Assembly (NCBI RefSeq): GCF_024220175.1
Contig: NZ_CP098502.1
Coordinates: 3,166,514-3,230,513, forward strand
Reading direction: 5' to 3'
DNA: 64,000 bases
Source: Paraconexibacter antarcticus
GTDB lineage: Bacteria; Actinomycetota; Thermoleophilia; Solirubrobacterales; Solirubrobacteraceae
Shown here one piece after another: positions 35,419 through 43,943 of the stretch (positions within the stretch are counted from its first letter, which is position 1; every line of letters starts with the position of its first letter). The notes beneath the pieces were generated by a model. It saw only the letters and a list, made by a program, of their open reading frames with translations. It did no database searches and was not told the DNA's origin. Both the position numbers and the translations under genes were made by a program.

Positions 35419-36312
35419 ATGCCGGCGTCCGTCCTCGCGATCTTCGGCCCCACCGGCGTGGGGAAGACCGCGCTCGCGCACGCGCTGGCCGACCGCCTGC
35501 GGGCCCGGGGCGCCCGCCCCGTCGCCGTCTCCGCCGACGCCCTGCAGGTCTACGCGGGCCTCGGGATCCTCACGGGCGCGGCCGACGCGGAGGACCGGGC
35601 GCGGCTCGAGCACCGGCTCGTGGGCGTCGTCCCGGTGACCGAGAGCTTCAGCGCCGGCGCCTACGCCGCCCGCGCCCACGCGGAGATCGACGGCCTGCTC
35701 GCCGAGGGCGCGGCGCCGATCGTCGTCGGCGGCACCGGTCTCTACCTGCGTGCCGCGCTCGCCGACCTCGCGCTGCGCCCTCCGGTCGACCCGGCGATCC
35801 GCGCGCGGTGGCAGTCCCGCCTGGAGGCCGACGGCGCGGCCGCCCTCCACGCCGAGCTTGCGGCCCGGGACCCCGAGCGGGCCGCCCGGGTGGCACCGGC
35901 CGACGCGCACCGCCTCGTCCGGGCGCTCGAGCTGCTCGACGCCGGGATCGCGCCGCCGAGCCCGGGGGAGGGCCAGCTGTGGACAACCGAGACGCGCCAC
36001 CCGACGCGGCTCGTCGGCCTGACGATGGACCGCGCGGCGCTGGCGGCGGCGATCGACGCGCGCGTCGACGCGATGGTCGCTGCCGGGGCCGAGGCCGAGG
36101 TCCGCGCCGCCGACGCCGCCGGGGCCTCCGAGACGGCGCGCAAGGCGCTCGGCTTCCGCGAGCTGCTCGCCGGGGACGTCGAGGCGATGAAGACCGGCAC
36201 CCGTCGCTACGCGCGCCGCCAGCTCACCTGGATGCGCAAGCTCCCCGGCGTCGAGCTCGTCGACGTCACCGGCCGCGACGCCGCGGACATCGCCGCCGCG
36301 CTGCTGCCGTGA
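35419..36312 (+). CDS. miaA: tRNA dimethylallyltransferase
   Basis: A 297-residue enzyme adding the dimethylallyl group to A37 of UNN-decoding tRNAs, the substrate for MiaB. The P-loop is IFGPTGVGKTALA, followed by VSADALQVYAGLGILTGA (the family has SADSxQVY), VVGGTGLYLRAAL and the C-terminal TRRYARRQLTWMRKLPGVE. ATG 35419 fits the -10 spacing and the P-loop position. The order miaB ... miaA-dapF-hflX is the conserved actinobacterial one, here with an NmrA-like gene between miaA and dapF. Confidence 0.96.
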   Translation: MPASVLAIFGPTGVGKTALAHALADRLRARGARPVAVSADALQVYAGLGILTGAADAEDRARLEHRLVGVVPVTESFSAGAYAARAHAEIDGLLAEGAAPIVVGGTGLYLRAALADLALRPPVDPAIRARWQSRLEADGAAALHAELAARDPERAARVAPADAHRLVRALELLDAGIAPPSPGEGQLWTTETRHPTRLVGLTMDRAALAAAIDARVDAMVAAGAEAEVRAADAAGASETARKALGFRELLAGDVEAMKTGTRRYARRQLTWMRKLPGVELVDVTGRDAADIAAALLP

Positions 36313-36321
36313 GCGCGCGGC

Positions 36322-36327
36322 TACCGT
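36322..36327 (+). promoter_or_regulatory. Predicted -10 box of the NmrA-like gene (leaderless)
   Basis: TACCGT, 7 nt before the ATG at 36335. Confidence 0.45.
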
Positions 36328-36334
36328 AGGCGCC

Positions 36335-37219
36335 ATGACCGCGCCCGACCAGCTCATCGGCGTCACCGGCGCCAGCGGGGCGCTCGGGGGCCGCGTCGCC
36401 GCCCGCCTCGCGACGGCCGGGGCCGCGCAGCGGCTCGTCGTCCGCGACGCCGCGCGCGCCCCGCAGCTGGGCGGCGCCGAGGTGCGCGCCGCGCCCGGCG
36501 GGTACGCGGACCACGCGGGGCTCACCGAGGCGCTCGCCGGGGTGCACACGCTGCTGCTCGTCTCGGCCGCCGAGTCCGAGACCCGCGCCGACGAGCACCG
36601 CAGCGCCGTCGCGGCCGCCGCGGCCGCCGGCGTCGCCCACGTCGTCTACCTCTCCTTCCTCGGGGCCGCGGCCGACGCGACGTTCACCCTCGCCCGCGAC
36701 CACGACGCGACCGAGGCCGCGATCCGCGCGACCGGCGTCCCCTTCACCTTCCTGCGCGACTCGCTGTACGCCGACTTCGTCCCCGGGATGGTGGGGGCGG
36801 ACGGCGTCCTGCGCGGTCCGGCGGGCAGCGGCCGCGTCGCCCCGGTGGCCCGCGACGACGTCGCGGACGCGGCGGCGGCCGTCCTCCTGGACCCCGCGAC
36901 GCACGCGGGGGCGACCTACGACCTCACCGGCCCGGAGGCGCTGACGCTCGCCGAGGCGTGCGCGGTGATGGCGCAGTTCAGCGGCCTCCCGCTCCAGTAC
37001 CACGCCGAGGAGCTGCAGGAGGCGTTCGAATCCCGGATGGGCCCGGACGTCGCGGACTTCGAGATCGACGCGTGGGTGACGAGCTACCTCGCCATCCGCG
37101 AGGGGGAGCTCGACATCGTCTCCCCGGCGGTCCGGACGCTCGCCGGCCACGAGCCGCTGGGGCTGCTCGAGGTGCTCGAGCGGCGGCCCGGCTGCCTGGA
37201 CCACGTGACCGCCCGCTGA
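36335..37219 (+). CDS. NAD(P)-binding NmrA-like / SDR-type quinone reductase homologue
   Basis: A 294-residue atypical SDR. The dinucleotide motif is GVTGASGALGGRVAARL, followed by HVVYLSFLGAAADATFTLARDHDATEAAIRATG and PFTFLRDSLYADFVP. These are typical of NmrA/QorB-like proteins that bind NADPH and sense redox state or reduce quinones. It has its own leaderless promoter and sits between miaA and dapF. The exact substrate is unknown. Confidence 0.9.
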   Translation: MTAPDQLIGVTGASGALGGRVAARLATAGAAQRLVVRDAARAPQLGGAEVRAAPGGYADHAGLTEALAGVHTLLLVSAAESETRADEHRSAVAAAAAAGVAHVVYLSFLGAAADATFTLARDHDATEAAIRATGVPFTFLRDSLYADFVPGMVGADGVLRGPAGSGRVAPVARDDVADAAAAVLLDPATHAGATYDLTGPEALTLAEACAVMAQFSGLPLQYHAEELQEAFESRMGPDVADFEIDAWVTSYLAIREGELDIVSPAVRTLAGHEPLGLLEVLERRPGCLDHVTAR

Positions 37220-37229
37220 GGGCCGCTCG

Positions 37230-37235
37230 TAGACT
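37230..37235 (+). promoter_or_regulatory. Predicted -10 box of dapF (leaderless)
   Basis: TAGACT, 8 nt before the ATG at 37244. Confidence 0.5.
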
Positions 37236-37243
37236 CCGCGCCC

Positions 37244-38083
37244 ATGCGCTTCGAGAAGTGGCAGGCCCTCGGGAACGACTACCTCGTGGTCGAGCGCGAC
37301 CGGCTCCCGTTCCCGCTCACGCCTGCGCGCGTCGAGCGCCTCTGCCACCGGCACCTCGGCCTCGGCTCGGACGGCATCCTCGAGCTCGCCCCGGCCGACG
37401 AGCCCGGGTTCGTCGCGCGGCTGCGGATCTTCAACCCCGACGGCTCGGAGGCCGAACTGTCCGGCAACGGGGCGCGCGAGGCGATCATGTACCTGCGCCG
37501 CTCCGGCTGGACCGACCAGACGCAGTTCTCGATCCAGACGGTCGCGGGGGAGATCCGCCCGACGATCACCTCCGACACGACCTGCACGGTCGACATGGGG
37601 CGCGCCCGCCTGCAGTCGGCGGACTACCCGGACGGACCGCCCGACGGGCGCGGCGTCGTCGGGGGCCTGCGCTTCCAGCACGTCCAGGTCGGCAACCCGC
37701 AGTGCGCGATCCACGTCCCGGGCGGGGTGGAGGAGCTCGAGGCGCTCGACCTGCCCGCGATCGGGCCGGCGATCCAGCACTCGCCGCTGTTCCCGAACCG
37801 GACGAACGTGTCGTTCTTCTGCGAGCTCGAGCCCGGGGTCGTCCGCGCGCGGATCTTCGAGCGCGGGGTCGGCGAGACGATGTCGTCGGGCACCGGCGCG
37901 ACGGGCGCCGCGATCGCCTACGTCCTGCGCGGGGGCGAGTCGCCCGTGCGCGTCGTCCTCGACGGCGGCGAGCTGACGGTCGACGTCGACGAGGCGCTCC
38001 ACGTCGACCTCAGCGGCTGGGCGGTCCCCGTCTTCGCCGGCGAGGTCAGCCCGGAGCTCATCGCCGCGCTCGAGGCGCTGTAG
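37244..38083 (+). CDS. dapF: Diaminopimelate epimerase homologue with Ser at both catalytic Cys positions
   Basis: A 279-residue DapF-fold protein at the conserved miaA-dapF-hflX locus. The family converts LL- to meso-diaminopimelate with two active-site Cys as acid/base pair. Here the motifs read [16 protein letters not shown] (Ser73 instead of Cys) and [16 protein letters not shown] (Ser215 instead of Cys, H. influenzae Cys217). The family GNPHC is GNPQC, so a conserved His is also changed. Other parts are normal ([33 protein letters not shown]). The fold is certain. Whether it epimerises diaminopimelate is not. Confidence 0.9.
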   Translation: MRFEKWQALGNDYLVVERDRLPFPLTPARVERLCHRHLGLGSDGILELAPADEPGFVARLRIFNPDGSEAELSGNGAREAIMYLRRSGWTDQTQFSIQTVAGEIRPTITSDTTCTVDMGRARLQSADYPDGPPDGRGVVGGLRFQHVQVGNPQCAIHVPGGVEELEALDLPAIGPAIQHSPLFPNRTNVSFFCELEPGVVRARIFERGVGETMSSGTGATGAAIAYVLRGGESPVRVVLDGGELTVDVDEALHVDLSGWAVPVFAGEVSPELIAALEAL

Positions 38084-38122
38084 CGCGGTGCCGCCGGACG
38101 GCGGCGGCCGACCCTCCGGAAC

Positions 38123-38128
38123 TAGACT
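38123..38128 (+). promoter_or_regulatory. Predicted -10 box of dapD (leaderless)
   Basis: TAGACT, 7 nt before the ATG at 38136. The same hexamer stands before dapF and hflX. Confidence 0.5.
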
Positions 38129-38135
38129 CCGGCCC

Positions 38136-39053
38136 ATGACGCGGACCGCCACCGGGGCCGGCCTGGCCACCATCGACGAGGCGAGCGGGGTCACGCTCGA
38201 CGCCTGGTTCCCGACGCCCGCGCTCGGTGACGACGAGCAGGCGCACCTCGACGTCGAGGTGACCCGCGACGAGATCCGCGGCACCCGCACCGAGCCGGTC
38301 CTCGCGCGGATCGACCTCGACGCGCCGCCGGCCGACGTCGCCGACGCCTACCTGCGCCTGCACCTGCTGAGCCACCGCCTCGTGCCGCCCCACGGCCTCA
38401 ACCTCGACGGGCAGTTCGGCGTCCTGCAGAACGTCGTCTGGTCCTCGCTCGGCCCGATCCACCCGGAGTCGCTGCCGGGGGCCCGCGTGCGCGCCCGCGC
38501 CGCCGGCGTCCAGCTGTCGATCGACAGCGTCGACAAGTTCCCGCGGATGGTCGACTACGTCGTGCCCACGGGCGTGCGGATCGCCGACGCCTCGCGCGTG
38601 CGCCTCGGCGCGCACCTCGCGAGCGGGACGACCGTCATGCACGAGGGCTTCGTGAACTTCAACGCCGGGACGCTCGGCGCCTCGATGGTGGAGGGCCGCA
38701 TCAGCGCCGGCGTCGTCGTCGGCGACGGCAGCGACATCGGCGGCGGCGCGTCGATCATGGGCACGCTCTCCGGCGGCGGCAGCGAGGTCATCCAGATCGG
38801 CGCCGGCTGCCTGCTCGGCGCCAACAGCGGCGTCGGCATCTCGCTCGGGGACAACTGCGTCGTCGAGGCCGGCCTCTACGTCACCGCCGGCGCCCCGGTC
38901 GGGCTGCCGGACCTCAGCGTCGTCAAGGCCCGCGACCTCTCCGGCCGCGACGGCCTGCTCTTCCGCCGCAACGCGCGCACCGGCGCGATCGAGGCCGTGC
39001 CGCGCGTCGGCACCTGGGGCGAGCTCAACGCCGCCCTGCACGCGAACGACTAG
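38136..39053 (+). CDS. dapD: Tetrahydrodipicolinate N-succinyltransferase (actinobacterial type)
   Basis: A 305-residue enzyme succinylating tetrahydrodipicolinate, which commits the cell to the succinylase branch. A left-handed beta-helix is seen in the hexapeptide-like stretch [98 protein letters not shown] is typical of the actinobacterial DapD subtype. ATG 38136 is set by the -10 box. Its product goes to DapC and DapE, encoded convergently just downstream. Confidence 0.95.
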   Translation: MTRTATGAGLATIDEASGVTLDAWFPTPALGDDEQAHLDVEVTRDEIRGTRTEPVLARIDLDAPPADVADAYLRLHLLSHRLVPPHGLNLDGQFGVLQNVVWSSLGPIHPESLPGARVRARAAGVQLSIDSVDKFPRMVDYVVPTGVRIADASRVRLGAHLASGTTVMHEGFVNFNAGTLGASMVEGRISAGVVVGDGSDIGGGASIMGTLSGGGSEVIQIGAGCLLGANSGVGISLGDNCVVEAGLYVTAGAPVGLPDLSVVKARDLSGRDGLLFRRNARTGAIEAVPRVGTWGELNAALHAND

Positions 39054-39455
39054 ATGTAGGGCCGGAGCCGGGCTGTTCAGGCGGCTGGAGTGCGGGCGTC
39101 CCGGCGCGAGTGCGACCGGGGTGGTCGGGGTCGGGCGCCTACGGCGGGCGGTGACGGGGAGGCGGGAGCCGGTGGTCTGCGCCGGCGCGAGGTGTGACCT
39201 CCCAGTCCGACTCAGCCCGCATCAGCGGACACACCTCGTCTCGGAGGACCGTGCTGCGAGATGCCGCCATCGCATGCATCTCGCAGCAAGGTCCCCCGAA
39301 GCGCCCGACCAGACGGCCACATCCGCACGACCGAGACGCCCGTCCGCCGTAACCAGCCGCCGTGAAGGCCGCATCCCGTCACCGGCTTCCGCGGAAACAC
39401 CACACCGCGTCGCACTTCTGCGGAAACGGGAGCCGAGGCAGAGCGGCCGCGGCCC
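39054..39455. repeat. Locus 2 of the dispersed structured repeat, between dapD and dapC
   Basis: About 400 bases without a gene, between convergent 3' ends. Blocks shared with 3.8-4.5 kb are the left flank 39103-39142, GCGCGAGGTGTG at 39185-39196, the right flank 39301-39358 and a TTCCGCGGA...TTCTGCGGAA block at 39385-39427. Two stems are present: CGAGGTGTG (39188-39196) with CACACCTCG (39230-39238), and a 13-bp perfect stem around 39250-39290. The central hairpin differs in sequence from that of locus 1. Confidence 0.82.
39250..39288. other. Perfect 13-bp hairpin in repeat locus 2
   Basis: TGCTGCGAGATGC pairs with GCATCTCGCAGCA across an 11-base loop. It occupies the position where locus 1 has the GGGGATATTCCCC hairpin, so the structure is conserved while the sequence is not. 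End coordinates are approximate. Confidence 0.7.
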
Positions 39456-40610
39456 TCAGACGGGCGCCGGCGGCGTCCACGCCCGCAGGCGCTCGGCGGC
39501 GACGGCGCAGCGCTCGAGCGTCGGGACGAGCGCGACCCGCACGTACCCCTCGCCCGCGGGCCCGAAGAACGCCCCCGGCGCGACGACGAGCCCTTGCTCG
39601 AGCAGGGCGAGCGCGAAGGCCTCGCTCGAGGTCCAGCCCGCGGGCAGCGCGAGCCAGAGGAAGAACGTCGCGTCGCCGCCCGCGGGCCGCAGCCCGGCGG
39701 CGAGCAGGGCGGGGAGGAGGACGTCGCGCTTGGCGCGGTAGACCTCGCGGACCGCGACGACGTGATCCTCGTCGCCCCACGCGGCGACGGCGGCGCGCTG
39801 GACGAACTCCTGCGGCGCGACGCCGACGTTCGGCCGGTAGCGCTTCAGCGCCCCGATGAGATGCGGGTCGCCGGCGGCGAACCCGGACCGCAGCCCGGGC
39901 ATCGAGGAGCGCTTGGAGAGCGTGTTGACGACGACGACGTTCGTCAGGTCGGCGAGCTGGAGGGCGCTCTGCGGGAGGGCCCCGGTGAACGACAGCTCGC
40001 TGTAGGCCTCGTCGCTCGCGAGGACGAACCCGCGCTCCCGCGCGAGCGCGGCGGCCTGCTCGTAGAAGGCGACGTCGGCGGTCGCCGCCGTGGGGTTGTT
40101 CGGGTAGTTCAGCCACAACAGGGCGAGGCCGTCGGGCAGGGCGCCGAGGTCGGGGAGAAAGCCGCGCCCGGCGGTCAGCGGCAGCTCGACGACCTCACGG
40201 TCCGCGAAGAGGGCGCCGCGCTCGGCGACGGGATAGCCCGGCGTCGTCACCGCGACCTTCCCGGGCCCGAGCACCTGGACGAGGCCGAAGATGAGCTCCT
40301 TGGAGCCGAGCGTCGGGACGATCTGCGTCGCCGGGTCGAGCGCCGCGCCGAAGCGGCGGGCGGCCCAGGCGGCGACGGCCTCGCGCAGTTCGGGGAGCCC
40401 CTCGGCGAGCGGGTAGGGCGACTGGGGCGTGATCGCGGCGGCGAGCGCCTCGCGGATGAACGCGGGCGCGGGCTCGCGCGGCTCGCCGACGCCGAAGTCG
40501 ATGACGTCCACGCCCTCCTCGCGGAGCCTGCGGGCGGCCTGGGTCAGCCGGACGAACGGGTACGTCCTCAGGCCCTCGAGGACCGGGCTCAGCGGGACGC
40601 CCGCCGTCAT
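39456..40610 (-). CDS. dapC: Succinyldiaminopimelate aminotransferase (DapC-type class I/II aminotransferase)
   Basis: A 384-residue PLP enzyme. Motifs: VDVIDFGVGEPREP, LNYPNNPTAA, SDEAYSEL, the PLP Lys in NTLSKRSSMPGLRSGF, and the C-terminal Arg region VRVALVPTLERC. The DapC assignment rests on its coupling to dapE (ATGA overlap at 40607-40610) and on dapD facing it across the repeat gap. Sequence alone would also allow a related aminotransferase. It converts N-succinyl-2-amino-6-ketopimelate to N-succinyl-LL-diaminopimelate. Confidence 0.9.
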   Translation of the reverse strand: MTAGVPLSPVLEGLRTYPFVRLTQAARRLREEGVDVIDFGVGEPREPAPAFIREALAAAITPQSPYPLAEGLPELREAVAAWAARRFGAALDPATQIVPTLGSKELIFGLVQVLGPGKVAVTTPGYPVAERGALFADREVVELPLTAGRGFLPDLGALPDGLALLWLNYPNNPTAATADVAFYEQAAALARERGFVLASDEAYSELSFTGALPQSALQLADLTNVVVVNTLSKRSSMPGLRSGFAAGDPHLIGALKRYRPNVGVAPQEFVQRAAVAAWGDEDHVVAVREVYRAKRDVLLPALLAAGLRPAGGDATFFLWLALPAGWTSSEAFALALLEQGLVVAPGAFFGPAGEGYVRVALVPTLERCAVAAERLRAWTPPAPV

Positions 40611-41716
40611 GCGGAGAGGAACGCGTCGAGCGTCCGCGCGCAGGTGACGAGGGCGGCGACGGCGATGCGCTCGTCGCGCTGGTGGGCGTGCTTCGGCGCG
40701 CCGGGGCCGAAGTTCACGGCGCTCATACCGACGGCGGTGAACTCGGCGACGGGGGTCCACGCCTGCTTCGGTGCGACGGGCAGGTCGCCGCAGCCGATGA
40801 GGCGCTGCACGAGCGGGTCCGCGACGCAGACGGCGCCGGAGGGGGCGTTCGAGGTGATGTCGAGGCTCTCGCCGTCGGCGCCGCACAGCGCGTGCAGCCG
40901 AGCCTCGGCGTCCGCGGCGGACGTCCCCGGCGCGTAGCGGTGGTTCACGTGCGCCCGGACCTCGTCGGGGATGACGTTCTGGGCGATCCCACCGGCGATC
41001 TGCGTCACCGAGACGACCTCGGTGAAGGTCAGCCCGTCGAAGACGTGCTCGATCGGCGGGGCCGCCTCCGTCAGCCGCGTGATGCCGCGGGCGGCGCGCT
41101 CGATCGCGTTGTCGGCGTGCCAGGGACGGGCCGAGTGGCCCGAGCGGCCCCGGAACGTCCACGTCGCGTTGATGTTGCCCAGGCAGCCGGCGTGGATCGT
41201 GTTCTCCGTCGGCTCCATCATGAGGACGAGGTCGGCGTCACGCAGGCCGGGCTCGCGGCCGAGCAGCGGCGTGAGCGCCGACTCGGCGACGGCGAGCTCC
41301 TCGCGGCCGAAGAGGCAGAGGCCGAGGCGCGCGGTCGGCGGGGCGCTGCGAGGGTCGTCGTCGGCGGCGAGGGCGAGCGCGACCTCCATCGCGACGGCGA
41401 CGGCGCCGAGCATGTCGGCCGTGCCGAGCCCGTGCACGTGCGTCGCGTCGCGGGAGCCCGGGATGTTGCCCTGGGCGGGCACGGTGTCGAAGTGCCCGCC
41501 GAGCAGGACAAGCGGGCCGTCCGCCGCCCCCACGGGGTCGGCGAGGACGCACGTGTCCCCGGCGTCGCGGGCGGGGACGCCACCGGCCTGCAGGACACCG
41601 AGCGCGTGGGCGGCGAGCTCGTCCTCGGCCCGTGACTCCGACGGGATGTCGACGAGCTCGAGGGTCCGGGCGGCCAGGCGCTCGCCCAGCTCCGCGTCAC
41701 TCAGGTGCTGGAACAC
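40607..41716 (-). CDS. dapE: Succinyl-diaminopimelate desuccinylase
   Basis: A 369-residue M20 di-zinc amidohydrolase releasing LL-diaminopimelate. Metal and catalytic residues are visible: GGHFDTVPAQG (His, Asp), GTADMLGA (bridging Asp), GREELA (Glu pair), MMEPTENT (Glu) and the C-terminal HAHQRDE (His). The dimerisation insert starts GRSGHSARPW. The GTG start at 41716 gives VFQHLSDAELGERLAA and stands 7 nt after a TAGCCT -10 box. Longer in-frame starts would overlap the divergent DUF429 promoter. dapC follows in the same operon. Confidence 0.94.
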   Translation of the reverse strand: MFQHLSDAELGERLAARTLELVDIPSESRAEDELAAHALGVLQAGGVPARDAGDTCVLADPVGAADGPLVLLGGHFDTVPAQGNIPGSRDATHVHGLGTADMLGAVAVAMEVALALAADDDPRSAPPTARLGLCLFGREELAVAESALTPLLGREPGLRDADLVLMMEPTENTIHAGCLGNINATWTFRGRSGHSARPWHADNAIERAARGITRLTEAAPPIEHVFDGLTFTEVVSVTQIAGGIAQNVIPDEVRAHVNHRYAPGTSAADAEARLHALCGADGESLDITSNAPSGAVCVADPLVQRLIGCGDLPVAPKQAWTPVAEFTAVGMSAVNFGPGAPKHAHQRDERIAVAALVTCARTLDAFLSA

Positions 41717-41723
41717 GGGCCGG

Positions 41724-41729
41724 AGGCTA
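41724..41729 (-). promoter_or_regulatory. Predicted -10 box of dapE-dapC (leaderless)
   Basis: TAGCCT on the minus strand, 7 nt before the GTG at 41716. Confidence 0.5.
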
Positions 41730-41767
41730 TCGCTCGGCGTCGCCCCACCGACGCTCCGGGCGCGTAC

Positions 41768-41773
41768 TATTCT
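41768..41773 (+). promoter_or_regulatory. Predicted -10 box of the DUF429 gene (leaderless)
   Basis: TATTCT, 10 nt before the ATG at 41784. It is divergent from the dapE promoter, 38 bp away. Confidence 0.45.
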
Positions 41774-41783
41774 GGCCGCGAGC

Positions 41784-42587
41784 ATGCGCTACTGCGGCAT
41801 CGACGTCTCGGCCCGCCCGGGCAACCAGCAGCTCGTCACGCTCCACGAACGGCGCGGCTCGGACGGCGACCGGGAGCTCGTGTCGACGTTCTACGAGCCC
41901 GGGACGCCGGAGGACGTAGCCCGCACCGTCCTCGGCTTCGGCGGTGAGGCGGTCGTCGCGATCGACGCGCCGAGCGGCCCGCGCCTGGACCTGCTGGCGC
42001 CCGGCCGGCCGCTGCGCGACGAGCTCGGGCTGCCGGAGGGCCGCTACGAGCGCCATCGCGTCTGCGACGCGCTCCTCTTCCGGCGCTCGCTGCCGTTGTA
42101 CCCGGTCCCGGCCGTCGGCCAGCAGCTCAGCGCGTGGGAGCGCTGGATCGAGGTCGGCTTCCGCATCTTCGAGCTCCTCGCGCCGCTCGGCCTCTACCGG
42201 CCCGAACGCGCCCCCGGCTCCGTCATGGCCCCGGTCGGGGACGGCGCGATGCGCTTCGGCCGCGTCGTCGAGACCTACCCCGACGCGATCTTCTGCGCGC
42301 TCCTCGGGCACCGCCCCTCCCCGAAGCGCACGCCCTGGGGCCTGCAGCAGCGGATCGCCGCGCTGAAGCTCCGGCACGTCGTCGACGCCGACGGCGGCCT
42401 CTGGCACCGCACGCTCGACGAGCTCGACGCGTGCGCCGCGGCGTACGCGGCGTACACGCTCGTGAACGGGCTCGGCTCGTGGGTGGGGGACCCCCGCGAG
42501 GGCGTCATCCTGCTGCCGGTCCCGGAGCTCGAGGACAAGTACCTCAAGCTGCCGCCGCCCGGGCGGCACGCGCTCGTGGCGCCGTAG
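41784..42587 (+). CDS. DUF429 family protein (predicted RNase H-like nuclease)
   Basis: A 267-residue protein. The N-terminus MRYCGIDVSA and the later EAVVAIDAPSGPR place Asp residues like the metal ligands of RNase H-like folds. VVETYPDAIFCALLG and the helical C-terminus with DELDACAAAYAAYTLVNG are typical of DUF429. The biochemical role of the family is not established. It is divergent from dapE with 67 bases between the starts and may share control with it. Confidence 0.85.
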   Translation: MRYCGIDVSARPGNQQLVTLHERRGSDGDRELVSTFYEPGTPEDVARTVLGFGGEAVVAIDAPSGPRLDLLAPGRPLRDELGLPEGRYERHRVCDALLFRRSLPLYPVPAVGQQLSAWERWIEVGFRIFELLAPLGLYRPERAPGSVMAPVGDGAMRFGRVVETYPDAIFCALLGHRPSPKRTPWGLQQRIAALKLRHVVDADGGLWHRTLDELDACAAAYAAYTLVNGLGSWVGDPREGVILLPVPELEDKYLKLPPPGRHALVAP

Positions 42588-42807
42588 CGCCGCGTCGGTC
42601 TGCGGCCCTCGCGGGCCCGGGGGAGCAGTCGCGCGCCCAGCTGGCCGACCGTGGTCGCGGTTCAGCGGCCACGCTCTGCCACGCACGCCCGGTGGCGACG
42701 CTGGTCCACCGAACGTCGATCCTCACCGGCCAGAGCGGGGGATGATCGACGTTCGACGGCCGGGAGCACCAGGAGCCTCGGCCGACGGTCCCGCCCGGCG
42801 GTGGCCC
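42588..42807. terminator. Gap between convergent genes with a 12-bp inverted repeat
   Basis: About 220 bases. CGAACGTCGATC (42710-42721) pairs perfectly with GATCGACGTTCG (42744-42755) across a 22-base loop. The likely role is a bidirectional terminator, although no U tract follows. Nothing else is recognised. Confidence 0.5.
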
Positions 42808-43305
42808 TCAGCCGCCGCGTACCGGCGTGAGCCGCAGCGCGTAGGGGAAGTCGCCGAAGCTCACGTTGACCCACAGGCGCCCGTCGAGGCGGACGGTCGT
42901 CGTGCCGGTGCGCTTCGCGGCCCGGGCGAGCCGCACGACCCCGGGGCCGTCGGCCTGGTCCTGCTGCGGCGCGGCGTAGGCGACGAACGCCGTCTGCCCG
43001 GCGAACGTCTGCCGCGGGTCCTCGGGGTCGGCCTGCTCGAAGCGGACCGTGTACCGGCCGTGGAAGACGTACGGGCCGTGCGCCTCCGGTGAGCCCGGGC
43101 CGCTGACGAGGACCTCGCCCCGCTGCTTGGGCGCGCGGACGAGCGACATCGTCGCGCCGGGCCCGCGCGGGGCGCCGCCCGCCGCGCCGGAGGACGCCCC
43201 GGCGGCCGGCGACGTCGTGTGGCCCTCGTCACATCCGCTCGCGCCAACCGCGGCGAGAAGTCCGACGACGGCGGCCGCGCTCGTATACGTTCTTAGGCAA
43301 TGCAT
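42808..43305 (-). CDS. Putative lipoprotein, function unknown
   Basis: A 165-residue protein with a lipoprotein signal: basic CLRTYTSA, hydrophobic AAVVGLLAAVGA, and lipobox ASGC with Cys25. A Gly/Ala/Pro-rich linker leads to a beta-rich domain (GPYVFHGRYTVRFEQ, TAFVAYAAPQQDQ, TTVRLDGRLWVNVSFGDFPY). No family is recognised. The ATG at 43305 lies within the first codons of the divergent ferritin-like gene, so the two 5' ends overlap. A minus-strand TATGCT about 14 bases before the ATG could be its -10 box. Confidence 0.72.
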   Translation of the reverse strand: MHCLRTYTSAAAVVGLLAAVGASGCDEGHTTSPAAGASSGAAGGAPRGPGATMSLVRAPKQRGEVLVSGPGSPEAHGPYVFHGRYTVRFEQADPEDPRQTFAGQTAFVAYAAPQQDQADGPGVVRLARAAKRTGTTTVRLDGRLWVNVSFGDFPYALRLTPVRGG

Positions 43306-43929
43306 ATGCACGAGGGGGACGAGCATACCTTCGACCGCGGGCGCTTCCTGCGGCTCGGCGCGGCGACGGTCGCCGGGGCCGGGCTCATCGGGGTGCCGGC
43401 CGCCCGCGCGGCGCCGCCCACGCCGGCGCCCGTCGGGGACGACGTCGCGTACGTCCAGTTCGCGGCGACCGCCGAGCTCGTGAGCGTCAGCCTCGGCGCG
43501 GCGCTCACGGCGAGCAGGGCGTTCACCGCGGCCGAGCGGCGGACCCTCACCGCGCTGCGGGACGGCGACAAGCAGCACCTCGCGCGGCTGGCCGCCGTCC
43601 TCGGCCCCGATGCCCCGCAGTACGGCGACTTCCACATCAGGCTGCCGAAGGCCTCGGCGCTGAACCTCCGCGCGTCCCTGCTGAGGCAGGCCACCGGGCT
43701 CGCCGAGCTCGTCGCCGGCGTCTACTGCAGCGGGGTCGGGGACGTGGCGGACGCGGGGACGCGGACGCTGCTCGGGCGCCTGCTGTGGTCCGAGGCGCAG
43801 CACCTCTCGGCCCTCCGCCTGCTGGCGGGGAAGCCCGCCATCGCGTCGGGCCTGCCCGGCCCCGTCTCCCTCGACGACGCGACGCCCCGCCTCGACACCT
43901 TCCTCGGCGACGCCGAGCCGCCCGCCTGA
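43306..43929 (+). CDS. Ferritin-like domain protein, exported
   Basis: About 207 residues. An N-terminal export signal (DRGRFLRLGAATVAGAGLIG, cleavage after AARA) resembles a Tat signal with one Arg changed. A helical bundle follows: VQFAATAELVSVSLGAAL, FTAAERRTLTALRDGDKQHLARLA, ASLLRQATGLAELVAGVY, LLGRLLWSEAQHLSALRL. The Glu and His residues fit a ferritin-like/DUF4439-type fold. An ATG at 43300 is an alternative start. It stands 14 bases before modA and may be the first gene of that operon. Confidence 0.78.
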   Translation: MHEGDEHTFDRGRFLRLGAATVAGAGLIGVPAARAAPPTPAPVGDDVAYVQFAATAELVSVSLGAALTASRAFTAAERRTLTALRDGDKQHLARLAAVLGPDAPQYGDFHIRLPKASALNLRASLLRQATGLAELVAGVYCSGVGDVADAGTRTLLGRLLWSEAQHLSALRLLAGKPAIASGLPGPVSLDDATPRLDTFLGDAEPPA

Positions 43930-43943
43930 CCCCTGGAGCCACC

